Assembly (NCBI GenBank): GCA_038749025.1 | Contig: JBCDIL010000009.1 | Location: 90,922-154,921 of the forward strand | DNA length: 64,000 nt | Direction: 5' to 3' | Origin: JBCAXA01 sp038749025 | Lineage (GTDB): Bacteria > Pseudomonadota > Gammaproteobacteria > Steroidobacterales > Woeseiaceae | In this document: positions 25,948-35,748 of the stretch, one piece after another | Numbering within the stretch: the first letter of the stretch is position 1 | How the letters are laid out: each line of letters opens with the position of its first letter | The notes under the pieces: generated by a model | Databases searched by the model: none | What the model saw: only the letters and a program-made list of their open reading frames with translations | Told to the model about the DNA's origin: nothing | Made by a program: the position numbers and the translations under genes

Positions 25948-27729
25948 ATGCGCACTCATTACTGCGGCGCCGTCGACGCCAGTCTGATCGACAAGACCGT
26001 TTCGGTGACCGGCTGGATTCACCGCCGGCGCGATCACGGCGGCGTTATTTTCGTCGATTTACGCGACCGCGAAGGTCTCTTGCAGGTTGTTTTCGACCCC
26101 GACGATGCGGCTATGTTCGCCGAAGCCGAGCGGCTGCGTAGCGAATACGTCCTCGCCGTCGAGGGCCGTGTACGGGCGCGTCCTGACGGCACGGTAAATC
26201 CGGATCTTGCGACCGGGGAAGTCGAGGTACTCGCACAGAAATTGACGGTGCTGAACCGCTCCGAAACGCCGCCGTTCCACCACGACGACGACGTTAACGA
26301 GGAGCTGCGCCTACGTTATCGCTATTTGGATCTGCGCAAGCCCGAGATGCTCGGCAACCTGATGCTGCGCCACCGGGTGACTCAAGCGCTGCGTCGCTTC
26401 CTCGACGGTGACGGGTTTGTCGATACCGAAACGCCGATGCTGACCCGCGCGACCCCCGAGGGTGCTCGCGACTACATCGTCCCGAGTCGGACCCATCCGG
26501 GTAAGTTCTTCGCGCTGCCGCAGTCGCCGCAGATCTTCAAGCAGCTCTTGATGATGTCGGGCCTCGACCGCTACTACCAGATCGTGCGCTGTTTTCGCGA
26601 CGAAGATCTTCGCGCCGATCGCCAGCCGGAGTTCACCCAGCTCGATATCGAAATGAGCTTCGTCGATGAAGAAGCGGTGATGTCGACAATGGAGGCCTTG
26701 ATCCGCAGCCTCTTCAAAGACGTGCTCGACGTGGACCTACCGGCGTTCCCGCGGATGCCGTACAGCGAGGCGATGCAGCGCTTTGGTTCCGACAAGCCAG
26801 ATCTCAGGATAGATCTCGAGCTCACGGAAGTCACTGATTTGATGACTGACGTCAATTTCAAAGTGTTCGCAGGACCTGCGAACGACCCAGATGGCCGCGT
26901 CGCTGCTTTGTGCGTACCGAGTGGGTCGGAGCTAAGCCGCAAGGAAATTGACGACTACACGGCGTTCGTGGGTCGCTACGGTGCTAAAGGCCTCGCCTAC
27001 ATCAAAGTGAACGATGTTGCGGCGGGCCGCGAAGGCTTGCAGTCGCCGATTTTGAAGAATCTTCATGACAGTGCCGTAGACGGCATTCTCGAGCGCACCG
27101 GTGCAAAAACCGGCGACCTAATCTTTTTCGGTGCGGATAAAGCCCGCGTCGTGAACGACGCACTGGGCGCCTTGCGTGTGCAAGTCGGCCAAGACCGCCG
27201 TTTAGTCGCCGACCGTTGGGCGCCGCTCTGGGTCGTCGATTTCCCGATGTTCGAGTGGGATGCCGACGGCAAGCGTTGGACCTCGCTGCACCATCCGTTT
27301 ACGGCGCCGAGTGTCGATTCGCCAGAAGAGCTCGCTAAGGACCCGGGCAATACGTTGTCCCGTGCCTACGACATGGTCTTGAACGGCAACGAGATTGGTG
27401 GCGGTTCGGTCCGTATCCACGACACAACGATGCAAGCGGCGGTGTTTGAGTTACTGTCGATCAGCGAAGAGGCAGCGGAAGAGAAATTCGGTTTCTTGCT
27501 GCGCGCATTGCAATACGGTTGCCCGCCGCACGGCGGTATCGCCTTCGGCGTCGACCGCTTGGTCATGCTGATGGCCGGCGCCGAGTCGATTCGCGACGTA
27601 ATTGCGTTTCCAAAAACCCAAAGCGCGAGTTGTCCGCTCACCAATGCGCCAGGCGAAGTGTCGGCCCAGCAGCTCAAAGAGACCGGTATTCGCTTGCGTA
27701 AGCCGGTCGGCGACAAGCCGGCCGAGTAA
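25948..27729 (+). CDS. aspS: Aspartyl-tRNA synthetase
   Basis: Class IIb synthetase of 593 residues, the bacterial length. An N-terminal OB-fold anticodon domain (VSVTGWIHRRRDHGGVIFVDLRD) leads into the class II core with FVDTETPMLTRATPEGARDY, FRDEDLRADRQPEFTQLDIEMSF split by the usual motif-2 loop, a bacterial GAD insertion (about 300-420) and motif 3, GIAFGVDRLVMLMAGAESIR. The C-terminus TQSASCPLTNAPG is typical. Whether it is discriminating or charges tRNA-Asn too cannot be decided without gatCAB/asnS data from the rest of the genome. Confidence 0.98.
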   Translation: MRTHYCGAVDASLIDKTVSVTGWIHRRRDHGGVIFVDLRDREGLLQVVFDPDDAAMFAEAERLRSEYVLAVEGRVRARPDGTVNPDLATGEVEVLAQKLTVLNRSETPPFHHDDDVNEELRLRYRYLDLRKPEMLGNLMLRHRVTQALRRFLDGDGFVDTETPMLTRATPEGARDYIVPSRTHPGKFFALPQSPQIFKQLLMMSGLDRYYQIVRCFRDEDLRADRQPEFTQLDIEMSFVDEEAVMSTMEALIRSLFKDVLDVDLPAFPRMPYSEAMQRFGSDKPDLRIDLELTEVTDLMTDVNFKVFAGPANDPDGRVAALCVPSGSELSRKEIDDYTAFVGRYGAKGLAYIKVNDVAAGREGLQSPILKNLHDSAVDGILERTGAKTGDLIFFGADKARVVNDALGALRVQVGQDRRLVADRWAPLWVVDFPMFEWDADGKRWTSLHHPFTAPSVDSPEELAKDPGNTLSRAYDMVLNGNEIGGGSVRIHDTTMQAAVFELLSISEEAAEEKFGFLLRALQYGCPPHGGIAFGVDRLVMLMAGAESIRDVIAFPKTQSASCPLTNAPGEVSAQQLKETGIRLRKPVGDKPAE

Positions 27730-27733
27730 CAAG

Positions 27734-28171
27734 ATGACGTACCGACGTCCCGAGTCGGTGCTCGTGCTGGTCTACACGACGGCCGGCGATGTGCTGGCAC
27801 TGCGCCGCTGCCGGCCGTTCGATTTCTGGCAATCGGTGACCGGCAGTCTCGACCCTGGCGAAACCCCGGCCGACACCGCTGCGCGCGAGCTGTTCGAGGA
27901 AACTGGCATCGACGCCGGTGATCGTCTATTCGCGACCGGCACGCAGCGCGTGTTTGTCATCGATCCCCGCTGGCGTCATCGTTATCCGCCCGGCGTTACT
28001 GAAAATACCGAGTGGGAGTTTCGCCTGGCATTGCCTGCGCCCTGCCCGATCGTGCTCGACGCGTCGGAGCACAGCGACTACGAGTGGCTGCCAGCGAACG
28101 AGGCCATCGAACGGTTCTGGTCGTGGACGAACAAGGATGCGCTACGAGAACTCGTTGCTATCAAACCCTAA
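27734..28171 (+). CDS. nudB: Dihydroneopterin triphosphate diphosphatase-like Nudix hydrolase
   Basis: 145-residue Nudix protein beginning MTYRRPESVLVLVYT. The Nudix box spans GSLDPGETPADTAARELFEE plus TGI. NudB removes pyrophosphate from dihydroneopterin triphosphate in folate synthesis. The assignment over other Nudix enzymes rests on the WQSVTGSL segment, on WEF...P.VLDASEHSDYEWLP, and on the aspS-nudB order known from E. coli. The open frame reaches back to 27602 inside aspS. The ATG at 27734, 4 nt after the aspS stop, fits the family. Confidence 0.88.
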   Translation: MTYRRPESVLVLVYTTAGDVLALRRCRPFDFWQSVTGSLDPGETPADTAARELFEETGIDAGDRLFATGTQRVFVIDPRWRHRYPPGVTENTEWEFRLALPAPCPIVLDASEHSDYEWLPANEAIERFWSWTNKDALRELVAIKP

Positions 28172-28327
28172 ATACGGACGGGTCGATAGGTTGCATATGT
28201 GCATAGGCTTGTTAAGCCTCCGGGTGCGAGTGTGTGTAAACGCTGATCTTGTTGCGGCTGCAGTTGCGCTTCGACAACGCTAGTCTTAGTACCCATCGGT
28301 CGTTCTGGCCTTGGCAAGGACTGCTTC

Positions 28328-29272
28328 ATGTACCAGCAAAAAAGTTTACTTCGTCGCCATACTGCTATTGCAGCGTTTGTGTGCGCACTGTTCATGGCCG
28401 ATCCGGTAAGCGCTGCTACCAAGTGTCAGCGTATCGCAATCAAGCAAATCGCGAAATTTGATAAACAGCTAGCCAAAGTCCAAGCGAGGTTCGAGGAGCG
28501 GCGGAATCGCTTAGTAGACGGATACCTGCAACACATAGACGACACGGATCGGCGCGATGCGTTGGCTGCGGATCTGGAAGCCGTAGTCGATGGCTTCGAG
28601 CTCGATGATGTACTTTCTCGTTCGCGCGAAAAAAAATCGGTCCTAACAGAGTTTATTGCAGCCGATGAACCCGAAGCTTGTAAAGCCGGAGATGGCAGCG
28701 CTTACATATTTGATCGCACGATTGAAGTGCTTGGCGTAAATCATGAAACGGCGCTGGAGGCCCTCCAAGACCGCATCGATATTGAGACTGTAGGCCCCAA
28801 CGAGGGGCTTGTCGTTCTAGCGATGTATATCGATGGTCGTGTCATGCGACTAACCTTGGACAAGCGAGGTTCGATGACCGGCGCGAGAGCCTTTAAGAAC
28901 GTGAAGGTTGGTCAATTTTTTCGAATCATTAAATTACCAGCGGGTGAGTACCAATGGACAACTGTCCGCACAAGTGAAGAGCTTACCCGCTCATACTTCG
29001 CCGACAGAACCCTGTACTACTACGACTTTCGAGACAGAGATCTTTCCTTCAAAGTTGAGCCAGGAAAGCTGAATTTCACTGGCGTATTAATGTATTCAGG
29101 TTCAGGCTACGCTGACATTAAGGACCGGACTTCGATCGTGATGCGACTCGTAGAGAATCGATATCCCGAATTCCTCGAACGATATCCAGCGGTTAACGGA
29201 CTTGTTCCGGGCGATAAATATCTAGATTTCTTCCTGTCGGAAAAGCGCAGTTGGCAGGAGGTTCAGCAATGA
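28328..29272 (+). CDS. Exported protein of unknown function, coupled to S9 peptidase
   Basis: 314 residues, not recognised. An N-terminal signal peptide (about 1-29, hydrophobic AIAAFVCALFMADPVSA) precedes a charged helical region (about 35-125, rich in K, R, D, E). The C-terminal half has alternating hydrophobic residues suggesting a beta-sandwich domain: FFRIIKLPAGEYQWTTV, FKVEPGKLNFTGVLMYSG. Lys/Arg-rich and noticeably lower in GC than genes on both sides. Its stop overlaps the next ATG (ATGA), so it is translationally coupled to the S9 peptidase, and the two products may act together in the periplasm. The 156 nt upstream hold no other gene and presumably the promoter. Confidence 0.75.
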   Translation: MYQQKSLLRRHTAIAAFVCALFMADPVSAATKCQRIAIKQIAKFDKQLAKVQARFEERRNRLVDGYLQHIDDTDRRDALAADLEAVVDGFELDDVLSRSREKKSVLTEFIAADEPEACKAGDGSAYIFDRTIEVLGVNHETALEALQDRIDIETVGPNEGLVVLAMYIDGRVMRLTLDKRGSMTGARAFKNVKVGQFFRIIKLPAGEYQWTTVRTSEELTRSYFADRTLYYYDFRDRDLSFKVEPGKLNFTGVLMYSGSGYADIKDRTSIVMRLVENRYPEFLERYPAVNGLVPGDKYLDFFLSEKRSWQEVQQ

Positions 29273-31260
29273 AATGCCGTAAGTCAAAGACGGCGGCGTT
29301 GGCTTCTATCCTGATCGCGCCCCTCGCGTCAGCCCAGATTCAGACGACGCCCGAAGTTGAGACGAATCCCGCATCGTTGGAACCAGCGGATTCCCAGGTG
29401 CTGGATTCAATCTCAATGATCCCACCGTTCTTCAGCCGCGACGCTATCCGCTTTGTTCGAATATCACCGGACGGTAAACGACTCGCGTTCATGCGCGGCA
29501 GTGACTTGATGGTTGGTTCGGTCGATGAGGGTTTCCATGCGGTTCAAGACTGGTCCGGTAAAGTTACGCTGACGCAGCTTGAGTGGATGGGGAATTCCGC
29601 TCTCATAGCCAGGCTCATACTCGCCGGTTCATGGTCCGGTAAGCCAGCCTTTGTTGCGCTTCCTATCAGCAACGAAAACGGACAGTTGCTGGCCGGCGAA
29701 CGGTCCGTTTTTGAAGCCGTTGGTAGCATTCTCGATCCATTGCCGAGCGATCCGGACCACGTCTTGTTTATTAGCAACGACGTTAAAGACGGTAATCAAT
29801 TTGCCAATGTCTATCGTTTAAATCCATTCGAAAAGATTCGCACGCAGCTTGGTGAGGCAGATCGACTCAACAAGAACTTCAATCGCGCAAGTTGGTACGT
29901 TCTAAACAAGTCCAAGAAGCTGTTTCTGGCGCTAGATTCTTTCGATGCAACGCCACGTCTGTACAAGCGAAGCCCCGGCGGGACGAAATGGAAGCTGCTC
30001 TGGCAGGGGTCTGCCAATGATCGATTCATTCCTCTGAGCCTAAACGCAGATGATTCCGAGTTATATGTATTGACGGACGCAAACTCAGAACGTCTCGTTG
30101 CGGCCGCTCTCGATGTTAAATCAGGGCAGGTGTCTCGAATCGTCCACTCAGATCCCATCACCGACGTTTACAATGTTGTTGTTTCGGATCGTTCCGGCGA
30201 ACCCGTTGCGGCCGTTATCAATCGCGATGGACTTATCGACTATGCATTTTTGGATGCTGCCTTAGAGGAACAATTTGCGTCCATTCGTGATCAACTGAAT
30301 GCGGCTACGGTGATCATTGCTGATATAGCGAAGAGTGATGCCTCCGCAGTGATCTTTACCCGTACGCCGAACAGCACAGGTACATATCACTTCTGTATCC
30401 TAGCTTCGGGCGAGTGTGCCGAAATTGGTGAGGTTCGACCATGGCTCAACAGCAACAATCTGGCGACAACCGAAACACTCGAAGTCGCTTCGACTGATGG
30501 TCATTCGGTATTCGCGTTTCTGACACTCCCAGCCGTTCCAGACGAAAAGAAACTACCGTTAATCGTAATGCCGCATGGCGGGCCTATTGGTGTGAGCGAC
30601 AATAGGCACTACAACCCGGATGCACAGTGGCTAGCCCACAATGGGTACGCAGTCTTAAGAGTAAATTATCGAGGCTCTAGTGGTTACGGAAAGACCTTCC
30701 TTAGCGCAGGCATGCGCCAATGGGGGCGGGGGATTGAAGACGATATTGAGTCTGCTACGGACACAGTGTTTTCAAAATACGATCAATTGGACAAAACTCG
30801 CGTGTGTATCTACGGAGCCAGCTATGGTGGTTACTCGGCTCTGCAAAGCATCGTTCGTAGTCCCGAGCGGTATCAATGTGCTGCGTCATTCGCTGGCGTA
30901 ACAGACTTACCGCTCTTGTTTAGCCAAAGCGTCTATCGCCGTGATGAAGAGCTTCGCGATGAACTCGTGAAAATGGTGGGCGATCCGGAGCTCGATCTCG
31001 CCGAGTTACGAGAATACTCACCTGTTTACAACTATCGGCGGATGAGTCGACCTGTATTTCTTGCGCACGGTACAGAAGACTCGCGCGTCGACATCGAGCA
31101 TAGCTGGCGTCTTGAGCGACTTTTACGCATGGCTGATGCGGATGTACAGATGCATGAAATGACCGGCGTCGGACACGGATTCGAGACTTTGCAACAGATT
31201 GCTGATTTCTACGAGCCACTGATGAGGTTCTTCGATCGGCACTTGAGGCCAATGCAGTAG
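29269..31260 (+). CDS. S9 family (prolyl oligopeptidase-like) serine peptidase, exported
   Basis: 663 residues from the ATG at 29269. The frame opens at 29251 but the inner ATG gives a clean signal peptide, KTAALASILIAPLASAQ. A beta-propeller-like N-terminal region (about 60-380) is followed by an alpha/beta hydrolase domain. Landmarks there are the oxyanion sequence MPHGGP, the nucleophile in GASYGGYSAL, the Asp in HGTEDSRVD and the His in GVGHGFE. It resembles the acyl-aminoacyl-peptidase/dipeptidyl-peptidase branch, cutting short peptides in the periplasm. Base composition is lower in GC than the flanking nudB and mutS, hinting at transfer of the two-gene unit. Confidence 0.9.
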   Translation: MKCRKSKTAALASILIAPLASAQIQTTPEVETNPASLEPADSQVLDSISMIPPFFSRDAIRFVRISPDGKRLAFMRGSDLMVGSVDEGFHAVQDWSGKVTLTQLEWMGNSALIARLILAGSWSGKPAFVALPISNENGQLLAGERSVFEAVGSILDPLPSDPDHVLFISNDVKDGNQFANVYRLNPFEKIRTQLGEADRLNKNFNRASWYVLNKSKKLFLALDSFDATPRLYKRSPGGTKWKLLWQGSANDRFIPLSLNADDSELYVLTDANSERLVAAALDVKSGQVSRIVHSDPITDVYNVVVSDRSGEPVAAVINRDGLIDYAFLDAALEEQFASIRDQLNAATVIIADIAKSDASAVIFTRTPNSTGTYHFCILASGECAEIGEVRPWLNSNNLATTETLEVASTDGHSVFAFLTLPAVPDEKKLPLIVMPHGGPIGVSDNRHYNPDAQWLAHNGYAVLRVNYRGSSGYGKTFLSAGMRQWGRGIEDDIESATDTVFSKYDQLDKTRVCIYGASYGGYSALQSIVRSPERYQCAASFAGVTDLPLLFSQSVYRRDEELRDELVKMVGDPELDLAELREYSPVYNYRRMSRPVFLAHGTEDSRVDIEHSWRLERLLRMADADVQMHEMTGVGHGFETLQQIADFYEPLMRFFDRHLRPMQ

Positions 31261-31362
31261 CGTTTTTTTGCTTCGCGATGTTCCTGCGCGGCGGTCTTGC
31301 GACGATACAAAGCGAGAAGTATGCGAATTCGCGCAGGTCTAACCGCCGTGACGCTAAACGGA

Positions 31363-33936
31363 TCAACGTTCGGGTTTGATTAAGGTCTTCAGTCGATAAA
31401 CCAAATCGAGCGCCGCTCGCGGCGTCAGGTCATCGGCGTCGACCTCGTCCAGCGCTTCGCGCAGACGATCCGGTGACGGTTCGTCAACCGGGCCAAAATC
31501 GAGTGCCTGTTGCGGGCTCGGTACGGCATCGGCTTGACCGGCTTCTAGTGCCGCCAAGTAACGTCGTGCTCGACCGATGACGGTGCGCGGTACGCCAGCG
31601 AGTGCGGCAACATCGAGCCCGTAGCTTTGATTCGCAGGGCCGTCGAGGACGGTGTGGCTAAACGTTAACTTGCCACGCATCGATACGGCATCCAAATGCA
31701 CGTTTGCTGTTGTTGGCAGTTCGTCGGCCAGACCGGTTAGCTCGAAGTAGTGGGTTGCGAATAACGTGAACGCCCGCATCTCGGTGCCGATGTGGTGAGC
31801 CACGGCCCAGGCGAGCGACAAGCCGTCGAACGTAGACGTCCCGCGACCGATCTCGTCCATCAGCACGAGGCTGTTCGGGGTCGCTTGATTGAGGATCGTC
31901 GCGGTCTCGGTCATCTCAACCATAAACGTTGAGCGACCGCCGGCGAGATCGTCCGACGCGCCAATACGCGTAAAAATCTGGTCGATCGGACCAAGCCGAC
32001 ACCGATCCGCCGGCACATAGCTACCGATGTGGGCCAATAGCGTAATCAGTGCCGTTTGGCGCATGTAGGTCGACTTGCCGCCCATGTTCGGGCCGGTAAT
32101 CACGAGCAAGCGGCGCTCGTCGTCGAGGCGCACGTCGTTCGGCGTGAATGGCTCATCGATGAATTGTTCGACGACCGGATGGCGGCCAGCATCGATCGCA
32201 ACGCACGGCTCATCCACGAGCTCGGGCGCTACGTAGCGAAGTCGTGTGGCGCGTTCCGCCAACGTCGTCAAAACGTCGAGCCGGGCGATCGCGGCGGCGC
32301 TCGCGACCAACGACCCCAAGCTCTCGTTCAATGCGTCGAGCAGTTCGTCGTATAACCGCTTCTCCCGTGCGAGCGAGCGCTCGCGGGCACCGAGGACACG
32401 GTCTTCGAAAGCTTTGAGTTCCGTCGTGATGTAACGCTCCGCACCTTTCAGTGTTTGCCGGCGTGTGTATTCAACCGGTGCGCCGTCGGCTTGGCCTTTG
32501 CTGATCTCTATGTAGTAACCGTGGACGCGGTTGTAGCCGACCTTCAAAGTACGAATGCCGGTCCGTTCGCGTTCGCGTTCTTCAAACGCCCGCAATTCGT
32601 CGTCGGCACCGGTCGACAATGCTCGCAGCTCGTCGAGTTCGGTGTCGAAGCCGGTCGCGATGACACCGCCGTCGCGGATCAGCATCGGTGGGGCATCGAC
32701 TAAAGCGCGTGCCAATAGGTCGGCCGTTGTTGGGTGGTTGCCCAGTTCGTCGGCGAGCGTCGCGAGTTCGGCGGCGCCGCTGGCGGCCAGCGGAGCGGTT
32801 AGCGCTGGCAAGGCCGCCAGGCCGTTGCCGAGCTGTGCGAGGTCGCGGGGACGGGCGGAGCGCAGCGCCACGCGCGATAGTATGCGCTCAAGATCACCAA
32901 CCGCCGTTAAGGTCTCGCGTAAGCCGTTGACCAACTCGGTTCGGTGCAACGCCGCAATGACACGCAAGCGGGCTCGCAGCGCATCGTGATCGCGCAGCGG
33001 TCGAGCGAGCCAACGGCGTAGTTCCCGGGCGCCCATTGTCGTGCGGCAGGTATCGAGGACACCGGCTAGCGTGCGCTGGTCATCGTCAGCGAGGCTCCGG
33101 GTTAATTCCAGGTTACGTCGTGTGGTCGCATCGATGCGAAGCGCATCGTCGGCGCGTTCAAACCGAAGGCCAGTAAGGTGCGGCAGCGCGCCTTTTTGTG
33201 TATCAGCGACGTAGTCAAGCAAGCCACCGGCCGCAGCTGTGGCGAGGGGTTCATCGGCAAGACCAAAACCGGCCAGGTCGCGCGTTGCGAATTGCTCGCA
33301 CAACTGTCGCGCAGCGCTAACCGCATCGAACAACCAATCGCCACGACGGCGAACGGTCCAGCGCTCGGTAATGGCGGGCGCCAGACGAAGTGATTCCGGT
33401 GCGATCAACTCAGCCGGACTGAGTCGCTCGAGCTCTGCGTCCAAGTCCCGCGCGGAACCCAGCGCGGTGACCCGAAAGCGCCCGGCGGATAGGTCGAGCC
33501 AGGCGACGGCATAGTGTTGGCCATCGCCCGTGACGGCGGCGGCGACATTGTCTTCGCGGTCGCTTAACAGCGCCTCCTCCGTCAGCGTACCGGGCGTAAC
33601 AACTCGGACAACGCCGCGCTCAACCGGACCTTTGCTGGTGGCTGGGTCGCCGATTTGTTCGCAGATCGCGACCGACTCGCCTTGGCGAATCAGTTTGACC
33701 AGGTATTGCTCCACCGAGTGATAGGGCACCCCGGCCATTGGAATCGGCTCACCGGCCGACTTGCCGCGCGCCGTTAATGTGATGTTAATCAGCTGCGCGG
33801 CGCGTTTGGCGTCGTCGTAAAAGAGCTCGTAGAAATCGCCCATCCGGTAGAACAACAAGGTGTCCGGATACTCGGCCTTGATCGCGAGGTACTGGCGCAT
33901 CATCGGCGTGTGTTGGGGGTTGGGACGGGCAGCCAT
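31363..33936 (-). CDS. mutS: DNA mismatch repair protein MutS
   Basis: About 857 residues from the ATG at 33936. A GTG at 33963 would add 9. Domain I has the mismatch-probing Phe-x-Glu in FYRMGDFYELFYDDAKRA. Connector, lever and clamp domains follow, and the C-terminal ABC ATPase has Walker A GPNMGGKSTYMRQ, the Q/ABC signature around DDLAGGRSTFMVEM and Walker B LVLMDEIGRGTSTFDG. The C-terminal tail (DLTPRAALDLVYRLKTL) matches the tetramerisation segment. mutS lies near pncC-recA as in Pseudomonas, here divergent from a glycosyltransferase. Confidence 0.97.
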   Translation of the reverse strand: MAARPNPQHTPMMRQYLAIKAEYPDTLLFYRMGDFYELFYDDAKRAAQLINITLTARGKSAGEPIPMAGVPYHSVEQYLVKLIRQGESVAICEQIGDPATSKGPVERGVVRVVTPGTLTEEALLSDREDNVAAAVTGDGQHYAVAWLDLSAGRFRVTALGSARDLDAELERLSPAELIAPESLRLAPAITERWTVRRRGDWLFDAVSAARQLCEQFATRDLAGFGLADEPLATAAAGGLLDYVADTQKGALPHLTGLRFERADDALRIDATTRRNLELTRSLADDDQRTLAGVLDTCRTTMGARELRRWLARPLRDHDALRARLRVIAALHRTELVNGLRETLTAVGDLERILSRVALRSARPRDLAQLGNGLAALPALTAPLAASGAAELATLADELGNHPTTADLLARALVDAPPMLIRDGGVIATGFDTELDELRALSTGADDELRAFEERERERTGIRTLKVGYNRVHGYYIEISKGQADGAPVEYTRRQTLKGAERYITTELKAFEDRVLGARERSLAREKRLYDELLDALNESLGSLVASAAAIARLDVLTTLAERATRLRYVAPELVDEPCVAIDAGRHPVVEQFIDEPFTPNDVRLDDERRLLVITGPNMGGKSTYMRQTALITLLAHIGSYVPADRCRLGPIDQIFTRIGASDDLAGGRSTFMVEMTETATILNQATPNSLVLMDEIGRGTSTFDGLSLAWAVAHHIGTEMRAFTLFATHYFELTGLADELPTTANVHLDAVSMRGKLTFSHTVLDGPANQSYGLDVAALAGVPRTVIGRARRYLAALEAGQADAVPSPQQALDFGPVDEPSPDRLREALDEVDADDLTPRAALDLVYRLKTLIKPER

Positions 33937-34044
33937 GCGGGGCGGGGTACTGGCGTAAACCACCAGTATGCCTGCAGCGACCCACCGCTTGCACGGCTGT
34001 CGCTTGTGTTAGCGTAGCGCCATGCGGGGGCGCCACAGCCAGTC

Positions 34045-35154
34045 ATGAAGATCGTTCACTTGGAAACGGGCCGGCACCGTTACGGCGGGCCGCAGCAAGT
34101 GCTGCAATTGATGAACCGCTTGGCCGAACTCGGTCACGACAACACGCTACTTGGCGCTACCGATAGCGAGGTGCTCGCTCACGCCCGCTTGGCCGGTCAT
34201 CGGATTGAAGCGTTGGCAACCATCGGCGATGCCGACGTCAGCCTGATACCGCGGCTGGCGCGCCGTTTCTCGCGGCTCGCTCCCGATATCGTTCATGTGC
34301 ATTCGCGCCGCGGTGCCGACCTTTATGGTGGCCCGGCCGCGCGTCTCGTCGGCTTACCAACACTCCTCACGCGCCGCGTCGATAACCCGGTCTCAGCACT
34401 GGGCGCGCGCTGGCGGTTTCGACCGTACCGACGCATCGTCGCTGTGTCCGATGCCGTTCGTGCGGCGCTCGACGCCGCCCAGGTGGCACCCGAGCGTATC
34501 GTTGTCATCCGCGATGCGATTGATGTCGCACCGCTGGTGTTATCGCCCGAGCACGACTGGTTCTCGCAGACCTTTGGTGTTCCAAAGGGCGTGCCATTGA
34601 TCGGCGCGATCGCCCAATTTATCCCGCGCAAAGGGCATCGCTACCTACTCGATGTATTGCCGACCGTGATTGAGCGGTTGCCATCGGCGCGGCTGCTGCT
34701 GTTTGGGCGCGGCCCATTAGAGGCTGAATTGCGCGCGCTCGCGCACGAGCGTGGTCTTTCCGAGCACGTTGTTTTCGGCGGCTTTCGTCGTGACATGGAT
34801 CGTGTCCTGCCGTGTCTGGATCTCGTTGTGCACCCAGCGACAGCCGAAGGGATGGGCGTTGCGTTACTGGAGGCGGCGGCCGCGGCCGTGCCGGTGGTCG
34901 CGTTCGCCGCGGGCGGTATCAAAGAGGTGGTTGTCGACGGCGAAACCGGTGTGTTGGTGCCGGTTGGCGATACCGCGGCGCTCGGTGCGGCGATCACCGC
35001 ATTGCTCGCGGATAAGCGCCGCACCGAGGCGTTCGGCGTTGCTGCGCGCCGGCGCATCGAGCAAGCTTTCTCCGTGGCCGATCATGCGGCCCGTCACGAA
35101 GCGTTGTACACGGCCGTTATGGCCGAAGAGCGAGCAGACAATGAACCTGGCTGA
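34045..35154 (+). CDS. Glycosyltransferase family 4 protein
   Basis: 369-residue GT-B fold retaining glycosyltransferase. The N-terminal acceptor domain starts MKIVHLETGRHRYGGPQQVL. The C-terminal donor domain has IGAIAQFIPRKGHRYLLDVL and the GT4 E-x7-E pattern in TAEGMGVALLEAAAAAVPVV, then GGIKEVVVDGETG. It probably adds a sugar to LPS core or a surface glycan at the inner membrane face, but donor and acceptor cannot be told. The 3' end overlaps the pncC start by 14 nt, which couples it to the recA cluster, an unusual but plausible arrangement. Confidence 0.85.
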   Translation: MKIVHLETGRHRYGGPQQVLQLMNRLAELGHDNTLLGATDSEVLAHARLAGHRIEALATIGDADVSLIPRLARRFSRLAPDIVHVHSRRGADLYGGPAARLVGLPTLLTRRVDNPVSALGARWRFRPYRRIVAVSDAVRAALDAAQVAPERIVVIRDAIDVAPLVLSPEHDWFSQTFGVPKGVPLIGAIAQFIPRKGHRYLLDVLPTVIERLPSARLLLFGRGPLEAELRALAHERGLSEHVVFGGFRRDMDRVLPCLDLVVHPATAEGMGVALLEAAAAAVPVVAFAAGGIKEVVVDGETGVLVPVGDTAALGAAITALLADKRRTEAFGVAARRRIEQAFSVADHAARHEALYTAVMAEERADNEPG

Positions 35155-35608
35155 AACCGTGGTCGCGCGATTGAGCGCGGCCGGTCTGACGATGACAACG
35201 GCCGAGTCCTGCACCGGCGGTGGTGTCGCCAGCGCGATCACCGACGTGGCCGGCAGCTCAGCCGTGTTCGAATTCGGCTGGGTCACCTATGCTGATCGAG
35301 CCAAAGCAGCCGAGCTTGGTGTGCCAGAGGCGCTACTAACAGCCCACGGCGCCGTTTCTGAGCCGGTTGTGCGGGCCATGGCGAGCGGCGCCCGTGAGCG
35401 CAGTGGGGCCGATCTGGCCGTCGCCGTCAGTGGCATTGCGGGCCCCGGTGGCGGCTCGCCCGAGAAGCCGGTTGGGCTCGTTTGGTTCGCGTGGGCCGAG
35501 GCTGATGGCCACGTTAGCGCAGCGCAGCACCGATTCGCTGGCGACCGAGCGGCGGTTCGCCAGGCCAGTTGTGAGGCGGCACTCGAAGGAATTCTGGCAC
35601 GTCTTTGA
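35141..35608 (+). CDS. pncC: Nicotinamide-nucleotide amidase (CinA C-terminal type)
   Basis: 155-residue stand-alone CinA-C domain that deamidates NMN to nicotinate mononucleotide for NAD recycling. Signature sequences are TTAESCTGGGVASAITDVAGSS, read here in parts TTAESCTGGG and ITDVAGSSAVFE, and AVSGIAGPGGGSPEKPVG. ATG at 35141 inside the end of the glycosyltransferase gene. The frame is open far upstream but only as a shadow of that gene. The pncC-recA-recX order is conserved in gammaproteobacteria. Confidence 0.94.
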   Translation: MNLAETVVARLSAAGLTMTTAESCTGGGVASAITDVAGSSAVFEFGWVTYADRAKAAELGVPEALLTAHGAVSEPVVRAMASGARERSGADLAVAVSGIAGPGGGSPEKPVGLVWFAWAEADGHVSAAQHRFAGDRAAVRQASCEAALEGILARL

Positions 35609-35716
35609 TTTTCGGCCGTTCAGACCGAATTTGTCGCTGTTCGACCCAGTTCCGTGCGAAATCCCTGCATTTACAGACTGCACGGATGCCCCACAATGTG
35701 GGATACTACCGCCAAC

Positions 35717-35736
35717 TACTGGATACAAACACAGGT
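35717..35736 (+). promoter_or_regulatory. LexA (SOS) box upstream of recA
   Basis: TACTGGATACAAACACAGGT matches the gammaproteobacterial SOS box (CTGT-N8-ACAG), with CTG and CAG separated by 10 nt. It ends 12 nt before the recA ATG. A weak sigma-70 promoter can be proposed at 35671-35676 (TTTACA) and 35695-35700 (CAATGT), just upstream. Confidence 0.85.
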
Positions 35737-35748
35737 ATTGCTCAGCCG

